Below, in pieces: positions 35,240-47,309 of a stretch of 64,000 nt of DNA. The notes beneath the pieces were generated by a model. It did not search any database. It worked only from the letters and a program-made list of their open reading frames with translations, and was not told the origin of the DNA. Position 1 is the stretch's first letter; every line of letters starts with the position of its first letter. The translations under genes and the position numbers were made by a program. Source of the DNA: Salminus brasiliensis. Taxonomy: Eukaryota > Chordata > Actinopteri > Characiformes > Bryconidae. The stretch is from the NCBI RefSeq assembly GCF_030463535.1, contig NC_132901.1, positions 645,480 through 709,479 of the forward strand, in the 5' to 3' direction.

Positions 35240-36060
35240 GCACTGTTGGCCCGACTTTTCTGATGAATTGTAAAACTGTGGGTCCGAGGTAGAGCCCATA
35301 TGTGCACATCCAGAAGTAGGTCTACAAGCCTTCGATTCCCATCCATATGTTCACATAGTTACTCTGCAGACAAGACTAGGGTTCATAGAGAATTGCAGAG
35401 CTAGGAGGGCTGGTGAGCCTCTTGTACTGTCCATGGTGCTGAAACTCATTTTGGCTCATCTAGGCCTTACAAAACATCTCTTGAACATCAGATATTAAAA
35501 ACAGTAACATTTTCTCAATGTGACAATACTGTAAGCCAGTTTAACAAAAAATAGCTGAAGTAGTGGAAATCCAGGAGGTCATAGAGTACATCTGCTCTAC
35601 CCAGTTGGTGGTTTCCCTATTCTAACACATTTCAATTAAGGAAGGTAATGGTTAGATTAACATTGTGTGGGATCAGAAGTAGGAAAACACCTAAATATAC
35701 ATTGCGGATGTATATTATATATATTCCGGATATTTCAGGGGTTTTTTTCCTGGAAAGCAGTCAAGAGCCATGAACCACCTTTCTAAGGAAGCTTCACTGT
35801 TCCCAGATGAGGAACCCTTACCTTAAAGCAGTTAATTGGGTCTAATTACTAAGATTCTGAAGAAGTAACTGCTCTGAGAATGCCTACCATTGCAAAACAG
35901 GGCAGCCTGAGGCTGAACAGTGGGTGTTGCTCCTAGGTCTCAGAACACAAGGAGGATATGAAGAATGTGATTAGGCCTTTAAACCATTTCCATTAAGAAA
36001 GCTGTGTCTGTTTTCTTATTCCAAATAATCCTGAAACTTCACCCAGTCAGATTGCTCAGT
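35240..36060. other. Intergenic, between VR6 and VR7
   Basis: No gene is seen. A TACTGTCCATGGTGCTGAAA motif near 35430 is the copy of a short element that recurs downstream of most receptor genes. Confidence 0.4.
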
Positions 36061-36067
36061 CTTACTC

Positions 36068-36073
36068 TTTATT
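36068..36073 (-). terminator. VR7 poly(A) signal
   Basis: AATAAA on the minus strand about 590 bp beyond the VR7 stop. Its surroundings (CTGAAACTTCACCCAGTCAG) resemble those of the VR8 signal. Confidence 0.4.
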
Positions 36074-36299
36074 AGATCAGATGAAGCAGTTCATAAAATC
36101 ATAAAATGTGTAGAAATATGTTCAGAAATAAGCAACAATATTGCATTAAAAAGAAAAATCACTTTGTAAGAAAAGTTCCTGAATCCAGTAAAAAGTCTGC
36201 CGAGTAGATGGCTGACAATGGTCAAATTATTTGATTCAGTTTCAGTACTTTCCCAGATTAGTTTTCATCCATTTAGAAGCTGCAACATCTTTATTCAGC

Positions 36300-36600
36300 C
36301 TGCCATAACATTAAAACCACTGCCAGCTAAACCTGAATATTAAACTGGTTCCAGTGGCTCCTGACAAGGGTGAATAAATTAGGCAGCAAGTGAACAGTCA
36401 GTTCTTGAAGGTGATGAAGGTGATGAAAGTTCTGAGACATGAACCAAGCTGTGATGTTTTTGACGACTGGGTCAGAACATCTCCAGAACATCAGGCAGGT
36501 CTTGTGAGGTGTTCTCTCCTGGTATGCGGTGGTCAGTATCTACCAAAAAAAGTGCCCCAAAGAGGGACCAATGCTCATGAAGGTCCCACCCACCTCACAA
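36300..36600 (+). mobile_element. Tc1-like transposon relic
   Basis: GCCATAACATTAAAACCACT, then TAGGCAGCAAGTGAACAGTC and GACTGGGTCAGAACATCTCC match the 5' end and transposase start of the same Tc1-like family as 2740-3190. It lies in the VR7 3' region. Confidence 0.6.
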
Positions 36601-36660
36601 CTTACAAGACTTGGTGCTCCAGATACCACATCAGTATGAAGAACGTCCTCCTCAGAAGAT

Positions 36661-39600
36661 CTACACTCTGTCAAATTTAATCTCAGAATAAGTGCTGAAA
36701 TCAGAGCCCTCAACTCTCCTCTTCTTCTTCTCCAGATGTTTCTGTCCTCTGCTCGGGAGATCCAGCGAAGCATAACACACCTCACCTTCTCCTCCATCCT
36801 GCAGAGATGTTAAGGACATTTGTTATTTAGAAAGCTAATGTTTGAACACAAGAGCATCATTTACAGCAGTTTATTCTGTACCGTACCTCACTACGCTTCC
36901 CTGTTCTCTCCACATTCCCTCGTCGTTCTGCTCCACCATCAGCTGCTACAATCAGAAGGACATGGCGTGATGTTCAGAGAGGCAGACAGCACAATTAAAC
37001 CATACTGCTGCACCTTTGCCTCAAAGGTTCTTCAAAAGGTTCTTTGAATGCCACGGTTACGGTGTAATGTGGGGTTTAAATGATACTACCCCTTTTTGGG
37101 GGGTATTATTTTATGGCGCATGTAACAGATGGTGAATGTCCTAAGTCAGTACCAGATTGGTGCTCGGTGAGACTGTTGCGGTAATGGGAGCCCAGTGCAT
37201 TTCCACTACACCACCACATCTGTGAGGGGTGGCAGTATAAACAAAATAAAAGCTATATAGAAAAAAGGGCGGGAAAACAAACAAAAGGAGATACCAGGAA
37301 TGGTGTTTACTCAAACAAAGGACAAGCTAAAAACCTTTATCAGTTCAAACCATTTTCTTTTCGCCACCAATTACAACTAACTCTTTCTTTTACCTTCAGC
37401 TCTTCTTCACTATTCACAACTCAAACGCTTTTCTTTTAACTTCAGCTTTTCTTCATTATTTGTAGCACAAACTCTTTTCTTTTTCAGCTTCTGCATTTTT
37501 TTTTTCTTTCCCAACTGTTCACAACTTAGACCCACTGTTACCGTTCACCCCTCTACAAAGGTGTGACAGGGAATTGTGTTTGGCTTGGTGTATTTATACC
37601 ATGCCACACAGGTGGGTCTGGTCAGCATTGATTACCGCTTTGGCTTCTGGGGCTTGGAGTTCTTTGCTCCAGCTTCACCAGTGGTCCTACTGTGCTGGCC
37701 AGGCCCCCTGCTGGTGGCTGACGGTACATGCTGCCTGCTTACAGACACCATAGAATCCTAAGAAGGTTCTTAAATTAGTTTTTGAGAAGGTCTAGATTCA
37801 GATTCATGATCCCAAATAAGAAAACATTAGTGAATGCTTTGGGGCCTTGGGGTCTGAAGCTAGAGTTACAGGTTGGGCCAGCCTTGGGGTCTGGAGCTGG
37901 GGTGAGAATTGGGCCAGCCTTAGGGTCTGGAGCTGGGGTAAGAATTGGGCCAGCCTTGGGGTCTGGAGCTGGGGTAAGAATTGGGCCAGCCTTGGGGTCT
38001 GGAGCTGGGTTTAGGATTGGGCCAGCCTTGGGGTCTGGAGCTGGGGTAAGAATTGGGCCAGCCATTAAGGTTTGGAGCTGGGTTTTTTAAGAATGGACCA
38101 GTCTTGGGGTTTGGAGCTGGGGTTGGAATTGGGCCAGCCTTGGAGTCTGGAGCTGGGGTTAGGATTGGGCCACCCTTGGGTTCTGAAGTCAAAGGTTGGG
38201 CCAGCCTTGGGGTCTGGAGCTGGATCTAGGGTTGGGCCAGCTTTGGGGTCTAGAGCTTGGGTTAGGGTTGGGCCAACCTTTGAGCTTGGAGCTATGGATA
38301 GGGTCTGGCCAGCTTTGGGGTCTGGAGCTAGGGTTGGGCCCCAAAAATCTTGGTGAAAACTGATTAAAGAGAACTTCCTTCTTAATGGTGGTGAATAAAA
38401 CTTGTTGTTCTTTTTGTCTCCAAAAGTGTTTTTGGAGACTTTGATTAAAGAACCATTTGAAGTACCTTGATTGTTTAGAGTAAATACCTCATTTTATCAA
38501 TATTACATATCAAACAGCGAGTACCTTTAGTTCTGTAGCGGTAGACGCAGTACACACAGATGGATACAAGGAGAAAACACACAGGACACGCACTGACCAG
38601 CAGCTTCCAGCAGATACTACAGTCTGATACAGGAGGGGTGGAGGTGGTCTTGGGGAGGTCAGCAAACGGGGGTGTCTGGTCTGATATTAGTTAGAAATTG
38701 GTGTAAATAAGACAGCATTTAACACAGCATTTTATAGGAGAGTTTTTTGAGTGACCTCACCATGGAGAGAGAGTTGGATTGTTCTGTTTCCTCTATCATA
38801 AACATGGGATTTATCTCTGCCTTTGGAAATTTTCCTCTGTTTACTGCAGTAGTACAGACCCCGGTCTGATTCACAAACGTTCTTCACCAGCAGATCATGA
38901 GCATTGCTCGAGGAATTCCATACAAAAACATAGCGTGGATTAAACATCTGCAACGTATCTTCAGTCAGTACAGCGGGAGGACCCTCGTCTGAGGTTTTTT
39001 TAAACCAGGCTGTTTTAAATCCACTCTTCCAAACACAGTCGCTGTAGAGAGTGACATCATCTCCTGGTCTGACTCTCATCTCCACTTCTTCTGCTCCAGA
39101 GATCCTGGAGAACCAAACACCTGAAACCCCTGAAACCCACCAACCTCACTTTAGACTCAATGCAGAAGATCAGCAGATCTCTGATGCCAGAAAGCCTGGT
39201 CAGAATTTCAAAAGTAATTAAAAGATGAACTGATCTCTAAAAGGCAAAAAGTGCAAAATACTGAAATATTTAAAGCAATATCAGTGTATTATTTTGGTTT
39301 TGTACATTTTAAGAGCAAAAAGGGGGGCACACCATGGAAACATTTGGACACCTCAAGCAAATTGAGCTCTTGAGCTCCAGGACTGAGGACTTGGCTTGTC
39401 CGCAGTCACTGTTCAGAAAGGCCAGCTAATACAAGCTTCTACAGCAGGATAATGGTCCTACATCTCAAACTCCATAATGGACTACCTCATAAGAAGCAAG
39501 CTGAGGGTTTTGCCATGGCCCCTTACAGTAACCTGACCTTAACATCCTCAAACATCCATGGATAGACCTCAAAAAAGAGCAGAAAAGCAAGACCACCCAA

Positions 39601-40108
39601 CATCCTCACAGATCTATAACCTCCTGCAGGAAGAATGGGTAAATAAAATGCCTCCAAACAAGGACTAAAATACTCTTAGCTGCCACAAAAAGCATCACAG
39701 CTTGGAAACAAAGTTTTTTTAAGTACAGGAGGTCCATTTCTTTATGTTTTGTTATTTACAGAAACTGCAAAACATGGAAATAAAGAATCAGTAACTTCAG
39801 AAGATCTTCTACTTACTTAGTTGGGAATCAAATCAAATCAAAAATGACTTTTCAACGGTTAATCTCACAAAGCAGCTTTATACAATCAGTAATTAGTAAA
39901 AACACAACAAATCAGCAACATCTCAGCCTAATCTCAACCCCAAACTCAAACCTAAACCTAAACCTAAACCTATTCCTAAGTCTACACTACTGAGACTACT
40001 CAGGTTCACCAGCATATGGATTTATCCAACAGAGGAATAATGAAGATGACCGAATGTAAAAGTTTACTTACCCATGAGCGCAAGGAGAATAGCCCTTGAT
40101 CTCTCCAT
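36661..40108 (-). CDS. VR7: V-set Ig, ITIM-bearing inhibitory receptor
   Basis: Exons: 40072-40108, 38761-39120, 38525-38680, 36887-36942, 36661-36798, giving 248 residues. The signal peptide is MERSRAILLALMG. The V domain has VTLYSDC and AWFKKTSDEGPP (no Asn-Cys-Ser-His here). An extra cysteine lies in NVCESDRGLYYCS, and the J-like strand is G-N-R-T-I-Q. The stalk reads FADLPKTTSTPP and the TM region SDCSICWKLLVSACPVC. The tail has VCYASL (Tyr212) and STYSEI (Tyr240). Exon 4 has two adjacent acceptors (TAGCAG), so one residue may be optional; with the upstream one the exon begins at 36945. Intron 3 contains a long minisatellite. The first intron is unusually long (about 950 bp). Confidence 0.78.
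37842..38340. repeat. Minisatellite, about 35-36 bp unit
   Basis: More than ten diverging units of GGGCCAGCCTTGGGGTCTGG plus GAGCTGGGGTAAGAATT. It lies in intron 3 of VR7. Both strands are open in places, but only because of the repeat. Confidence 0.9.
39300..39975. repeat. Degraded repeats in VR7 intron 1
   Basis: Contains a degraded Tc1-like stretch (CAGGATAATGGTCCTACATC), part of the AAAGCAGCTTT interspersed repeat from about 39838, and a short (CCTAAA)n run at about 39950-39972. No exon is seen. Confidence 0.4.
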
Positions 40109-40170
40109 CTCAGACACTGGTGCTGGGTGGCTGATGGTGGTAGGGGTTTTTGAAGTGGATGTGTGTAGAG

Positions 40171-40200
40171 GTCTGATTGGTCCACGTCAGTGGAACACAT
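40171..40200 (-). promoter_or_regulatory. VR7 promoter: CRE + CCAAT module
   Basis: CCAAT at 40176-40180 and TGACGT at 40184-40189 on the minus strand, about 70 bp above the ATG. Confidence 0.55.
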
Positions 40201-41049
40201 TTATTTTTCATTACGTCTCACAGAGCAGTGGTGAAAGCTGTTCCGACACCTCACCAAAGAGAGACGCGAAATCAAATGACATACTTCCTGGCTGGTCACT
40301 TTGTAGCGTGATGGTTGGCTTTACTCCTGTGAATATGCTGATAGATCCACATTGGTGGATTGGTTAGGTGTTTAAGCTTACCAGTTCTGGGCCTACCTGT
40401 ATGATTACAGAGCTCAAATCGTTAAATCAGGGAAACTCCTCAGGACATTCGAACTGTATAGAAAACTGTATTTAGCTTAGCATAGTCGAATAACGAAAAT
40501 TCAGTACCTCAACCTCAAGCACCGTTGTTCGTCTTTCAGAAGCACCTCCAGCAGAACCAGAACAGCGCTGAAAAGTAGACCAATCCCAAATCCTCCAGAC
40601 TGTTACATCACAGTCTTCATTTGGTATATTTACACTCCCAAAATGTACATAAACCCCACCCACTAGAGAATGAATGCAATGGCTACTTCAGGAGAATATC
40701 AAAGCCATTCTAAAAAAGCTTGACAGGACTCAAAAGATACAGGCAGACTACCACACCTGCTACGACTCGGGAATAGCTACAGTAAGTTCTTGGCGCAGGC
40801 TAGGCTAGGCTAGGCTAGGCTAAACGGTGCGGCTGTGGGCTGTTGCAGTGACACAGTGAAATAGCCAATAAATGCAGGGCTTATCATGCAGCAGGGTTTC
40901 CACAAGCCCTCCAAAAAGGAAACGCTGTGTATTTCATTCTAAAACAAAGTAACAGGGTGGTAAACAGGCTTGTAAAACCTACATTTAAAAGATGCACATG
41001 GGCATGGGTGCACAAATGTCAGTACAGCTCTGACCTCAGGGCTAGGTTT

Positions 41050-42405
41050 GAGCAGACCTGAGATCAGTTAAGGCAGTCTTCTGTGGATTTCCTGTTTCTG
41101 CATGTCTGAACTTTGGTGCTGGTGAGCTCTCAGAGATGCAGTTCAGGAGCTCACCATCACTGGAGTTTCACTTCTGGAGCTCGATAAACTTGAAATTCGA
41201 TATTCAAGTCTATAATCTGGCACTATGATTAAAACTTGTATTTAATGTTTAAAAAAATCCAATTACTAGTAAATCTCGATCCATAAATGGGCAGTCAGTG
41301 GAGGTGGCGGCGGTGGGGGTGGGTCTGATGTGGCCTGAGCTGCAGGGCCTCATTGTGGGTTTCCTGTTTTTGCATGTCTAAACTTTGATACTGGAGAGCT
41401 GTCAGCCTATACACCCACGGTTGCATTACTATCTCAAGTTTAGTCAAGTGGGTTTTATTGTCATTTCAACTACAGAGTACACAGTGAAACAAAACAACGT
41501 ACCTTCAGGACCATGGTGCAACATAGACAGTGCATACAACACAGTACAAGTGCAGACAGACAACACAACACAGTACAGACAGAGAATAATAAATAATTTA
41601 GGGGTAGTGTGCAAATTATGCAGTGTGTAATAAATATTGAGTCCAGTGAGGTAGTAAAGTTATTAGTGCAAAATGCTTCCCATTTTATCTGGGGTAAATG
41701 GTCTCTGGAGTTGAGAAGTCTGATGGCTTGTGGGAAGAAGCTATTGCAGCGCCTGGTCGTGTTGGACCGGATGCTGCGGTACCTTCTTCCAGATGGCAGG
41801 AGGGAGAACAGTCTGTGTGAAGGGTGGGTGGAGTCATCCACAATGTTGGTTGCTTTGTGGATGCAGCGGGCAGTGTAAATGTCCTTGACGGAGGGGAGAG
41901 AGACTCCGATGATCTTCTCAGCTGTCCTCACAAGTGGGCAAGCGAGTGATGTTAGGGTGACCTTTACATTCAGGGCCAATGGTGGAGTTGAAGGTCAGGT
42001 CTAATCTGTGTGTAGTGTAAAGGAACTAGGCGATGTCAGTTAGTCTCTGCCTATTGATGAGGTGGGTGTCACTAACCACAGATGTTTCCATGACTGTGTT
42101 TGTTTGTTGTGCAGAAGGTGCAGAGCTTACACTTCAGTTGCACTTCAATTCCAGTTTCACTTTCGTCCCCTGAACTCTCTGAACCCTGGTCTAACAGTTA
42201 GAGCTGCCCTGGATTTGAATGGCAGCAGCAGTAGTCATCCACATGCCACTGGAGGTACATTCTAATGTCAATCAGACCTCAGGTCAGTTTGACCACATTA
42301 ACAAGACCAGAGACGTGCATCTACCCAGGGCAGAGCAGATCTGCTGAGGTGTCATTGTGTGTTTCCTGTGTTAGTGTGGGTGGGTGATGTTTGCTGCTGT
42401 TAAAC
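41050..42405 (-). promoter_or_regulatory. Locus upstream element, three copies (above VR7)
   Basis: Copies at about 41055-41133, 41310-41405 and 42330-42405. The middle one keeps GGCCTGAGCTGCAGGGCCTC and ATTGTGGGTTTCCTGTTTTT. The first begins about 0.85 kb above the VR7 promoter. A LINE fragment separates the second and third. Confidence 0.42.
41430..41990 (-). mobile_element. Non-LTR retrotransposon ORF2 3' fragment
   Basis: The minus strand codes L-L-P-S-G-R-R-Y-R-S-I-R followed by N-S-F-F-P-Q-A-I-R-L-L-N, the signature of the reverse transcriptase C-terminus of fish LINEs. A degenerate low-complexity region follows. Confidence 0.7.
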
Positions 42406-42639
42406 TAACAGGTTGGGGGTGTTGGGGGTGTTGTCACTGTCACTGATCAACATGATTGCAGATTGCAGAACGAACCACACAGCTGCCATGTGACCATATA
42501 TACAGGACAACAGCAATGAGTTTTCTAGGACCAGGACTGTGAACCCTGCAAAGTTGCTGAGCCAGCCAGGAGAAACCTGTAATCCAGGATGAAGTCAAAG
42601 TGATCATGTCCTTGAAAAAGGGCCTTTAAACACCATCAG

Positions 42640-42900
42640 AAACACCATCTTCTATATCCACCCATTCCTGGTCAGTGTTACGGTGGGTCTGGAGCCTTAT
42701 CGCAATCCCTGGGAGCAAGGCAAGAATGCCCCCTGGACAGGGTTCAACAAACACCCATTCACCCACATACTTAGGGGTACTGCCAAGAATTTTGGATCCC
42801 ATGAAAAGAGATTACACTGGAACACTGGGTCAGTCACAGGCCCCTGGAATCACCCTAACTCCACCCCCATATAGTGCCCATGCATACACCCATACCTCCA
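42640..42900. repeat. Common teleost interspersed repeat
   Basis: CACCCATTCCTGGTCAGTG, CGGTGGGTCTGGAGCC and CCTGGACAGGGTTCAAC form a pattern seen across fish genomes. Partial copies occur near 48015 and 60520. Confidence 0.45.
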
Positions 42901-43230
42901 TGCACTTGAAAATGGCCAAATTATCCTACTGTGTGATTTTGTGAAGTGCGAGGAAAACAGATTATCTGAGGGACACAGGAAGAATAATCCATATTTTATA
43001 GATTTGGATTAAATTCTTCATATATTTTGTAAGATTATTTTGTTCTGCCTTGCAAAACAGAGTAGCCCGAGGTGGAAGCTGTGCCGGCATAGATCTTGAA
43101 TGTTGTTGTTAGATGGCAAATATGAAGATGGATCTGAAACATGTGTCTGAAACATGTCAAACATTTTACAAAGCATCTGTTGGCTCATTCCAAACAATAC
43201 TGAAACCTCAGCCAATCGGATGTGTTACTT

Positions 43231-43236
43231 TTTATT
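43231..43236 (-). terminator. VR8 poly(A) signal (candidate)
   Basis: AATAAA on the minus strand about 960 bp beyond the VR8 stop. Its surroundings resemble the VR7 signal region, which makes a long 3' UTR plausible. Confidence 0.35.
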
Positions 43237-43639
43237 GTTACAGTTAGAAAACATGCTGTAAATCAATCAGAGAAATTAACCCACCCCTGTGCCACCAGTG
43301 CAGCCAACCCTCTTGGGTGAAAAGTGCTGGCTCCCCAGCTCCACCACACCAGCAAACAGATATCCTGATATTAAGAGCACCATCTACCCACCTGGAGATA
43401 ACACGGCCTGTAACATAACATAACTGTGCTCTCTCAAACTCCGGCCACCAATGTCAAAGTGGCATGGCTCGGCATACAAACTCATGACCTGGCCTGGCGT
43501 ATGATGGTAGTGCATTACTGCTAAACCATTCTGAGCCTGAAATTTCAGTGAATTGTATAATATGATGGTATATATTTATGGTGTTGCTTATTTCTAGTTA
43601 TAAATACTGGTTATTAGTCAAATTAAAGCTGTCTATTTC

Positions 43640-43935
43640 TGAGGGTTTTCTGGATCAACAGGGTTTAAAATACCCATACATCCACCAAGACTAGTAATTC
43701 AGCGGTGCTGAAAAGTTTTAAAGTGTATTTAAACTTTCTGAGGCCAATGACTCTTAACTTCCTGCTAGTGATCATGATTGGCTACAGCTGGCAGCTTCTT
43801 TGTGACCCAAAAAAAGGGTTTGTTTGGCCTGAGATCTGATATCTGAGAAGGGTGATTGTAGATTTAGGAGGTGTGGACACATTGTCAATGTCTGGAGAAA
43901 GACCTGAACTGATTTGATTTGATCTGAATCTTCCT
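43640..43935. repeat. Direct repeat, copy 1 (3' of VR8)
   Basis: About 290 bp beginning GAGGGTTTTCTGGATC and containing CATCCACCAAGACTAGTAAT and CTACAGCTGGCAGCTT. It recurs at 45365-45635 in the same orientation, on the other side of VR8 exons 3-5. Confidence 0.75.
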
Positions 43936-44198
43936 GTAACAGAACATAACTGTGCTCTCTCAGATTCCGGCTGCCGATGGCAAAGTGGCATGGCTCGGTA
44001 TACAAACTTGTGACTGCTAAACCACTCTGAGCCCGAATTCAGTGACTAGATGTTGAAAATGGTCACACTGTATGATTTGGATAATATGATGGTATATATT
44101 TATGGTGTTGGTTATTTTGACTGGATATTAGTCAAATGAAAGCTGTCTAAGAATGCAGGAAAAACACTGAAACATTTGAAGGACCAACAAATAGGTTA

Positions 44199-47100
44199 TT
44201 AGTTCCTAAACTCTGAGAGAACGTCCTCCTCAGAAGATCTATACTCTGTCAGTTTAACCTCAGAATAAGTGCTGAAATCAGAGCCCTCAACTCTCCTCTT
44301 CATCTTCTTCAGATGTTTGTGTCCTCTGCTCGGGAGATCCAACGAAGCATAACACACCTCATCTTCTTCTTCAACCTGCAGAGATATGAAGGACATTTTT
44401 ATTTTAGAAAACTAATATTTGAACACAAGAGCATTGTATAGATAAATGAAGTACACTCCATACAATCAATGCTCAACAGATTAGTATATCATCAGTATAT
44501 ACTCTACTGTACCTCATTACGCTTCCCTGTTCTCTCCATATTCCCTCGTTGTTCTGCTTCGTCATCATCAGCTACAATGAGAAGGACATGATGTCATGTT
44601 CAGATTTGGCTAGAATTCATTTTCTTTATTATTAATATCATAAGACAGACTGTACCTTTCTTTCTGTAATGGCAGATGCAGCACACACAGCTGGAGAAGA
44701 TTACGACAAACACCGGACACACACTGATCAGCAGCTTCCAGCAGATGCTGCAGTCTGATACAGGTGGGGTGCTGGTGGTCTGGGGCAGGTCAGCACACGG
44801 GACGGTTGAGTCTGACATCAGTGGAGATGCGTTAATTAAGGCAGATTAGCTTTGCCATCCTGTTTCAGTGAGTTGTTTAAAAGGTTCCTTGAATGTGGCA
44901 GATTATGATGAGTAACATCATGCACTGATGCAGCCATGACATTAAACATTGATTATCTGGTTGCAATGGCATCTACATATTAGGCATATGTAGGTCATGA
45001 GGTGGGACCTCTAAGAGCATCAGTGAGCCGTGGGCATTGATGACCCTATCAGCTGTCAGTTTTCCGTTTTTTGGAATGCACTTTTGGTAGGTACCGACCA
45101 CTGCATATACTAGAGATGTTCTGACCCAGTTGTCTAGAACATCACTGTTTGGTTCTCAGATTATTATGCTTCTTCATTTGTCCTATTTTCAACATTTCAA
45201 AATTAGCTTTTCTTTACTTGCTGCCTAATATGTAGATTCGACTTTTTGGCAGGTGCCATTGAACCAGATAATCAATGTTATTCACTTCACCTGTATTAAT
45301 GTTTTCAATATTATGGCTAAGTGGTGTACATCTTTAATAAATAAAAAACAAGTTTTAATTTCTTAGGGTTTTCAGGGTTTAAAATATCCATACATCCACC
45401 AAGACTATTAATTAGTGGTACTGAAAGTTTTAAAGTGTATTTGAACTTTAACATCCTGCTAGTGATCATGATTGGCTACAGCTGGCAGCTTTCCTGTGAA
45501 AACCCAAAAAAAGGGGTTGTTTGGCCTGAGATCTGATATCTGAGAAGGGTGATTGTAGATTTGGGAGGTGTGGACACTTTGCCAATGTCTGGAGGAAGAC
45601 CTGAACTGATTTGATTTGATCTGAATTTTTAGCTGAAAGGAAACTGGTTTCCCATAAACTGGAAGCTGCTTGAATGCCAATCAGATGGGTCAGATGAGAC
45701 AATGATGTTTTAAAGCTAGTAGAATTTTAAACCATTAGCTAGAACGTTAAAACTCAAATCCAAAAGGACAATGAGCCCAAGTCCAGGGTTGTAGAATGAC
45801 TGAATAAAGCAGGCTAACATTAAGCATTTGAAATGCAATCACAAAGTCATGACATCAACCCTATAGAACCCAACTGCGCTTAAAAAAAACAACAAATTTA
45901 ATCAAATTCATTTGTAGAAGAGTTGCCAAATATCCAATCAGAATTCTGACAAAAACTTACTGAGGTTCTGGTCAAGGTGCAACTTGTTAAAAGACATTTA
46001 ACCAAATATAGACCCTGGGGTTGACTTCAGAAACCCCCAAACAATAAAAATACGTTCACTAAATTGTTGTTTATTTCCATTAAAGATGTGTGATGTCGGT
46101 CATTCTGCCCCAGAAAAAGAACAGTTCAAAGAAATCACTCATAGCCCAACATTGCCATGACATTCATGCCCATAATGAGTGTGTAAAAGTCTCACGACTA
46201 CTGCAACTGTAACTTACTACACCTAATACACTCATGCCCCAAAACAAAGCCAAAATGAGCGAACTTACTGAGGAGAGAGAGTCGAGTTGTTCGGTTTCCT
46301 TTATTGTAAACTGGGCGTTTATCTGTGGAAAGAACTCCATCCTGCAGAGCGCAGTAGTAAAGTCCCAGATCTGATTCAGAGACGTTCCTCACCAGCAGAT
46401 CATGAGTTCGGTTAAAGTTATTTGACACAAAAGAGTAACGTGGAGACATCATGTCTCCAGTCATTACAGTGGGAGAATCCTTGTGGGAGGAGCTTCTAAA
46501 CCAAACGGTCTTAAATCCAATCTTCCAAACACAGTCGCTGTAGAGAGTGACGTTGTCTCCTGGTCTGACTCTCATCTCCACTTCTGCCCCAGAGATCCTG
46601 GAAGCCCAAACATCTGAAACCCACCAAACTTACTTTAGACCCAAAAGGTCAGCAGGTCAGCATGTCTTAGATACACTATATGACCAAATGTTTGTGGACA
46701 CCTCTTTTAATAAATGTATTCAGACACTTTAAAATGTGCAAATGCACACACACAGCTTGTCTAGGCCCTGTAAAGAAGTATTGCCAATAGAATAGGACTC
46801 TCTGGAGCAGATCAACATCATGACCCTATTGGCTCCATGCTGCCTAATGCCAGGCGTGGGCTAGAGGGGTATAGTATAAAGCCCCCCAGCATTGAGGAGC
46901 TGTGGAGCAGTGGAAGAACTGTGTTCTCTGGAATGATGATGGTGGAGCTCCATCCAGTACTTTTGAATGGGATGAGTTGGGGAGTTGATGATCATCATCC
47001 AACATCCTGATCTCACTAACATGGCTGAATACAATTAAATCCTCACAGCAATGCTCTGAAATCTAGTGGAATGCTTTCTTCTCTGGACAGTAGAGACAGT

Positions 47101-47202
47101 TACTCAACAGTGAATGCCGAGGTGTCCCACAAGATCAAGGTAGACTAGTGTAAAAGTTTACTTACATACGAGAGTGAGAAGAACAGCCCTTGATCTCTCC
47201 AT
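44199..47202 (-). CDS. VR8: V-set Ig, ITIM receptor with extended tail
   Basis: Exons: 47166-47202, 46269-46613, 44656-44811, 44513-44571, 44199-44375, giving 257 residues. The signal peptide is MERSRAVLLTLVY. The V domain has VTLYSDC, VWFRSSSHKDSP, ESDLGLYYCA and G-N-R-T-T-R-L-S. The stalk reads CADLPQTTSTPP; the TM region has I-C-W-K-L-L-I-S and ends in CHYRKK. The tail keeps VCYASL (Tyr208) and STYSEV (Tyr236). Just after this, one base fewer than in VR7 shifts the frame, so the usual stop is skipped and about 14 extra residues ending S-E-F-R-N follow. Whether the extension is used is unknown. Confidence 0.78.
44935..45320 (-). mobile_element. Tc1-like transposon relic in VR8 intron 2
   Basis: GATTATCTGGTTGCAATGGC, CACTTTTGGTAGGTACCGAC, CTGACCCAGTTGTCTAGAAC and GCAGGTGCCATTGAACCAG match the ends and transposase start of the Tc1-like family. 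Heavily deleted. Confidence 0.6.
45365..45635. repeat. Direct repeat, copy 2 (VR8 intron 2)
   Basis: Matches 43640-43935, including CATGATTGGCTACAGCTGGC and GATTTGATTTGATCTGAAT. Confidence 0.75.
46672..47140. mobile_element. Short DNA transposon with imperfect TIRs
   Basis: Begins ACTATATGACCAAATGTTTG and ends near GTGTCCCACAAGATC. The interior (GGAGCAGATCAACATCATGA, TCTCTGGACAGTAGAGACAG) matches copies around STIM2 in opposite orientation. Non-autonomous; in VR8 intron 1. Confidence 0.6.
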
Positions 47203-47264
47203 CTCAGAGACTGGTGCTGGCGAGCAGATGGTGGTGAGGGTCTTTGAAGCAGATACGTGTTAAG

Positions 47265-47300
47265 CTCTGATTGGTCCACGTCAGTGGAATATTTCTTTTT
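47265..47300 (-). promoter_or_regulatory. VR8 promoter: CRE + CCAAT module
   Basis: CCAAT at 47270-47274 and TGACGT at 47278-47283 on the minus strand. The outer flank is diverged. No copy of the upstream element is seen in the following 3 kb, unlike most genes of the array. Confidence 0.55.
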
Positions 47301-47309
47301 TAAATTACG

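Noticed and set aside
36540-36797. Arg-rich minus-strand frame across the VR7 tail exon
   Set aside because: It is the wrong frame. The phase set by exon 4 gives VCYASL and STYSEI, as in every other member.
37775-38356. Several overlapping Pro- and Gly-rich reading frames on both strands
   Set aside because: They arise from the minisatellite unit being open in several frames; no splice signals or non-repeat sequence support a protein.
39950-39975. (CCTAAA)n run resembling a telomere repeat
   Set aside because: Vertebrate telomeres are TTAGGG (CCCTAA); four irregular units in an intron are simple-sequence DNA.
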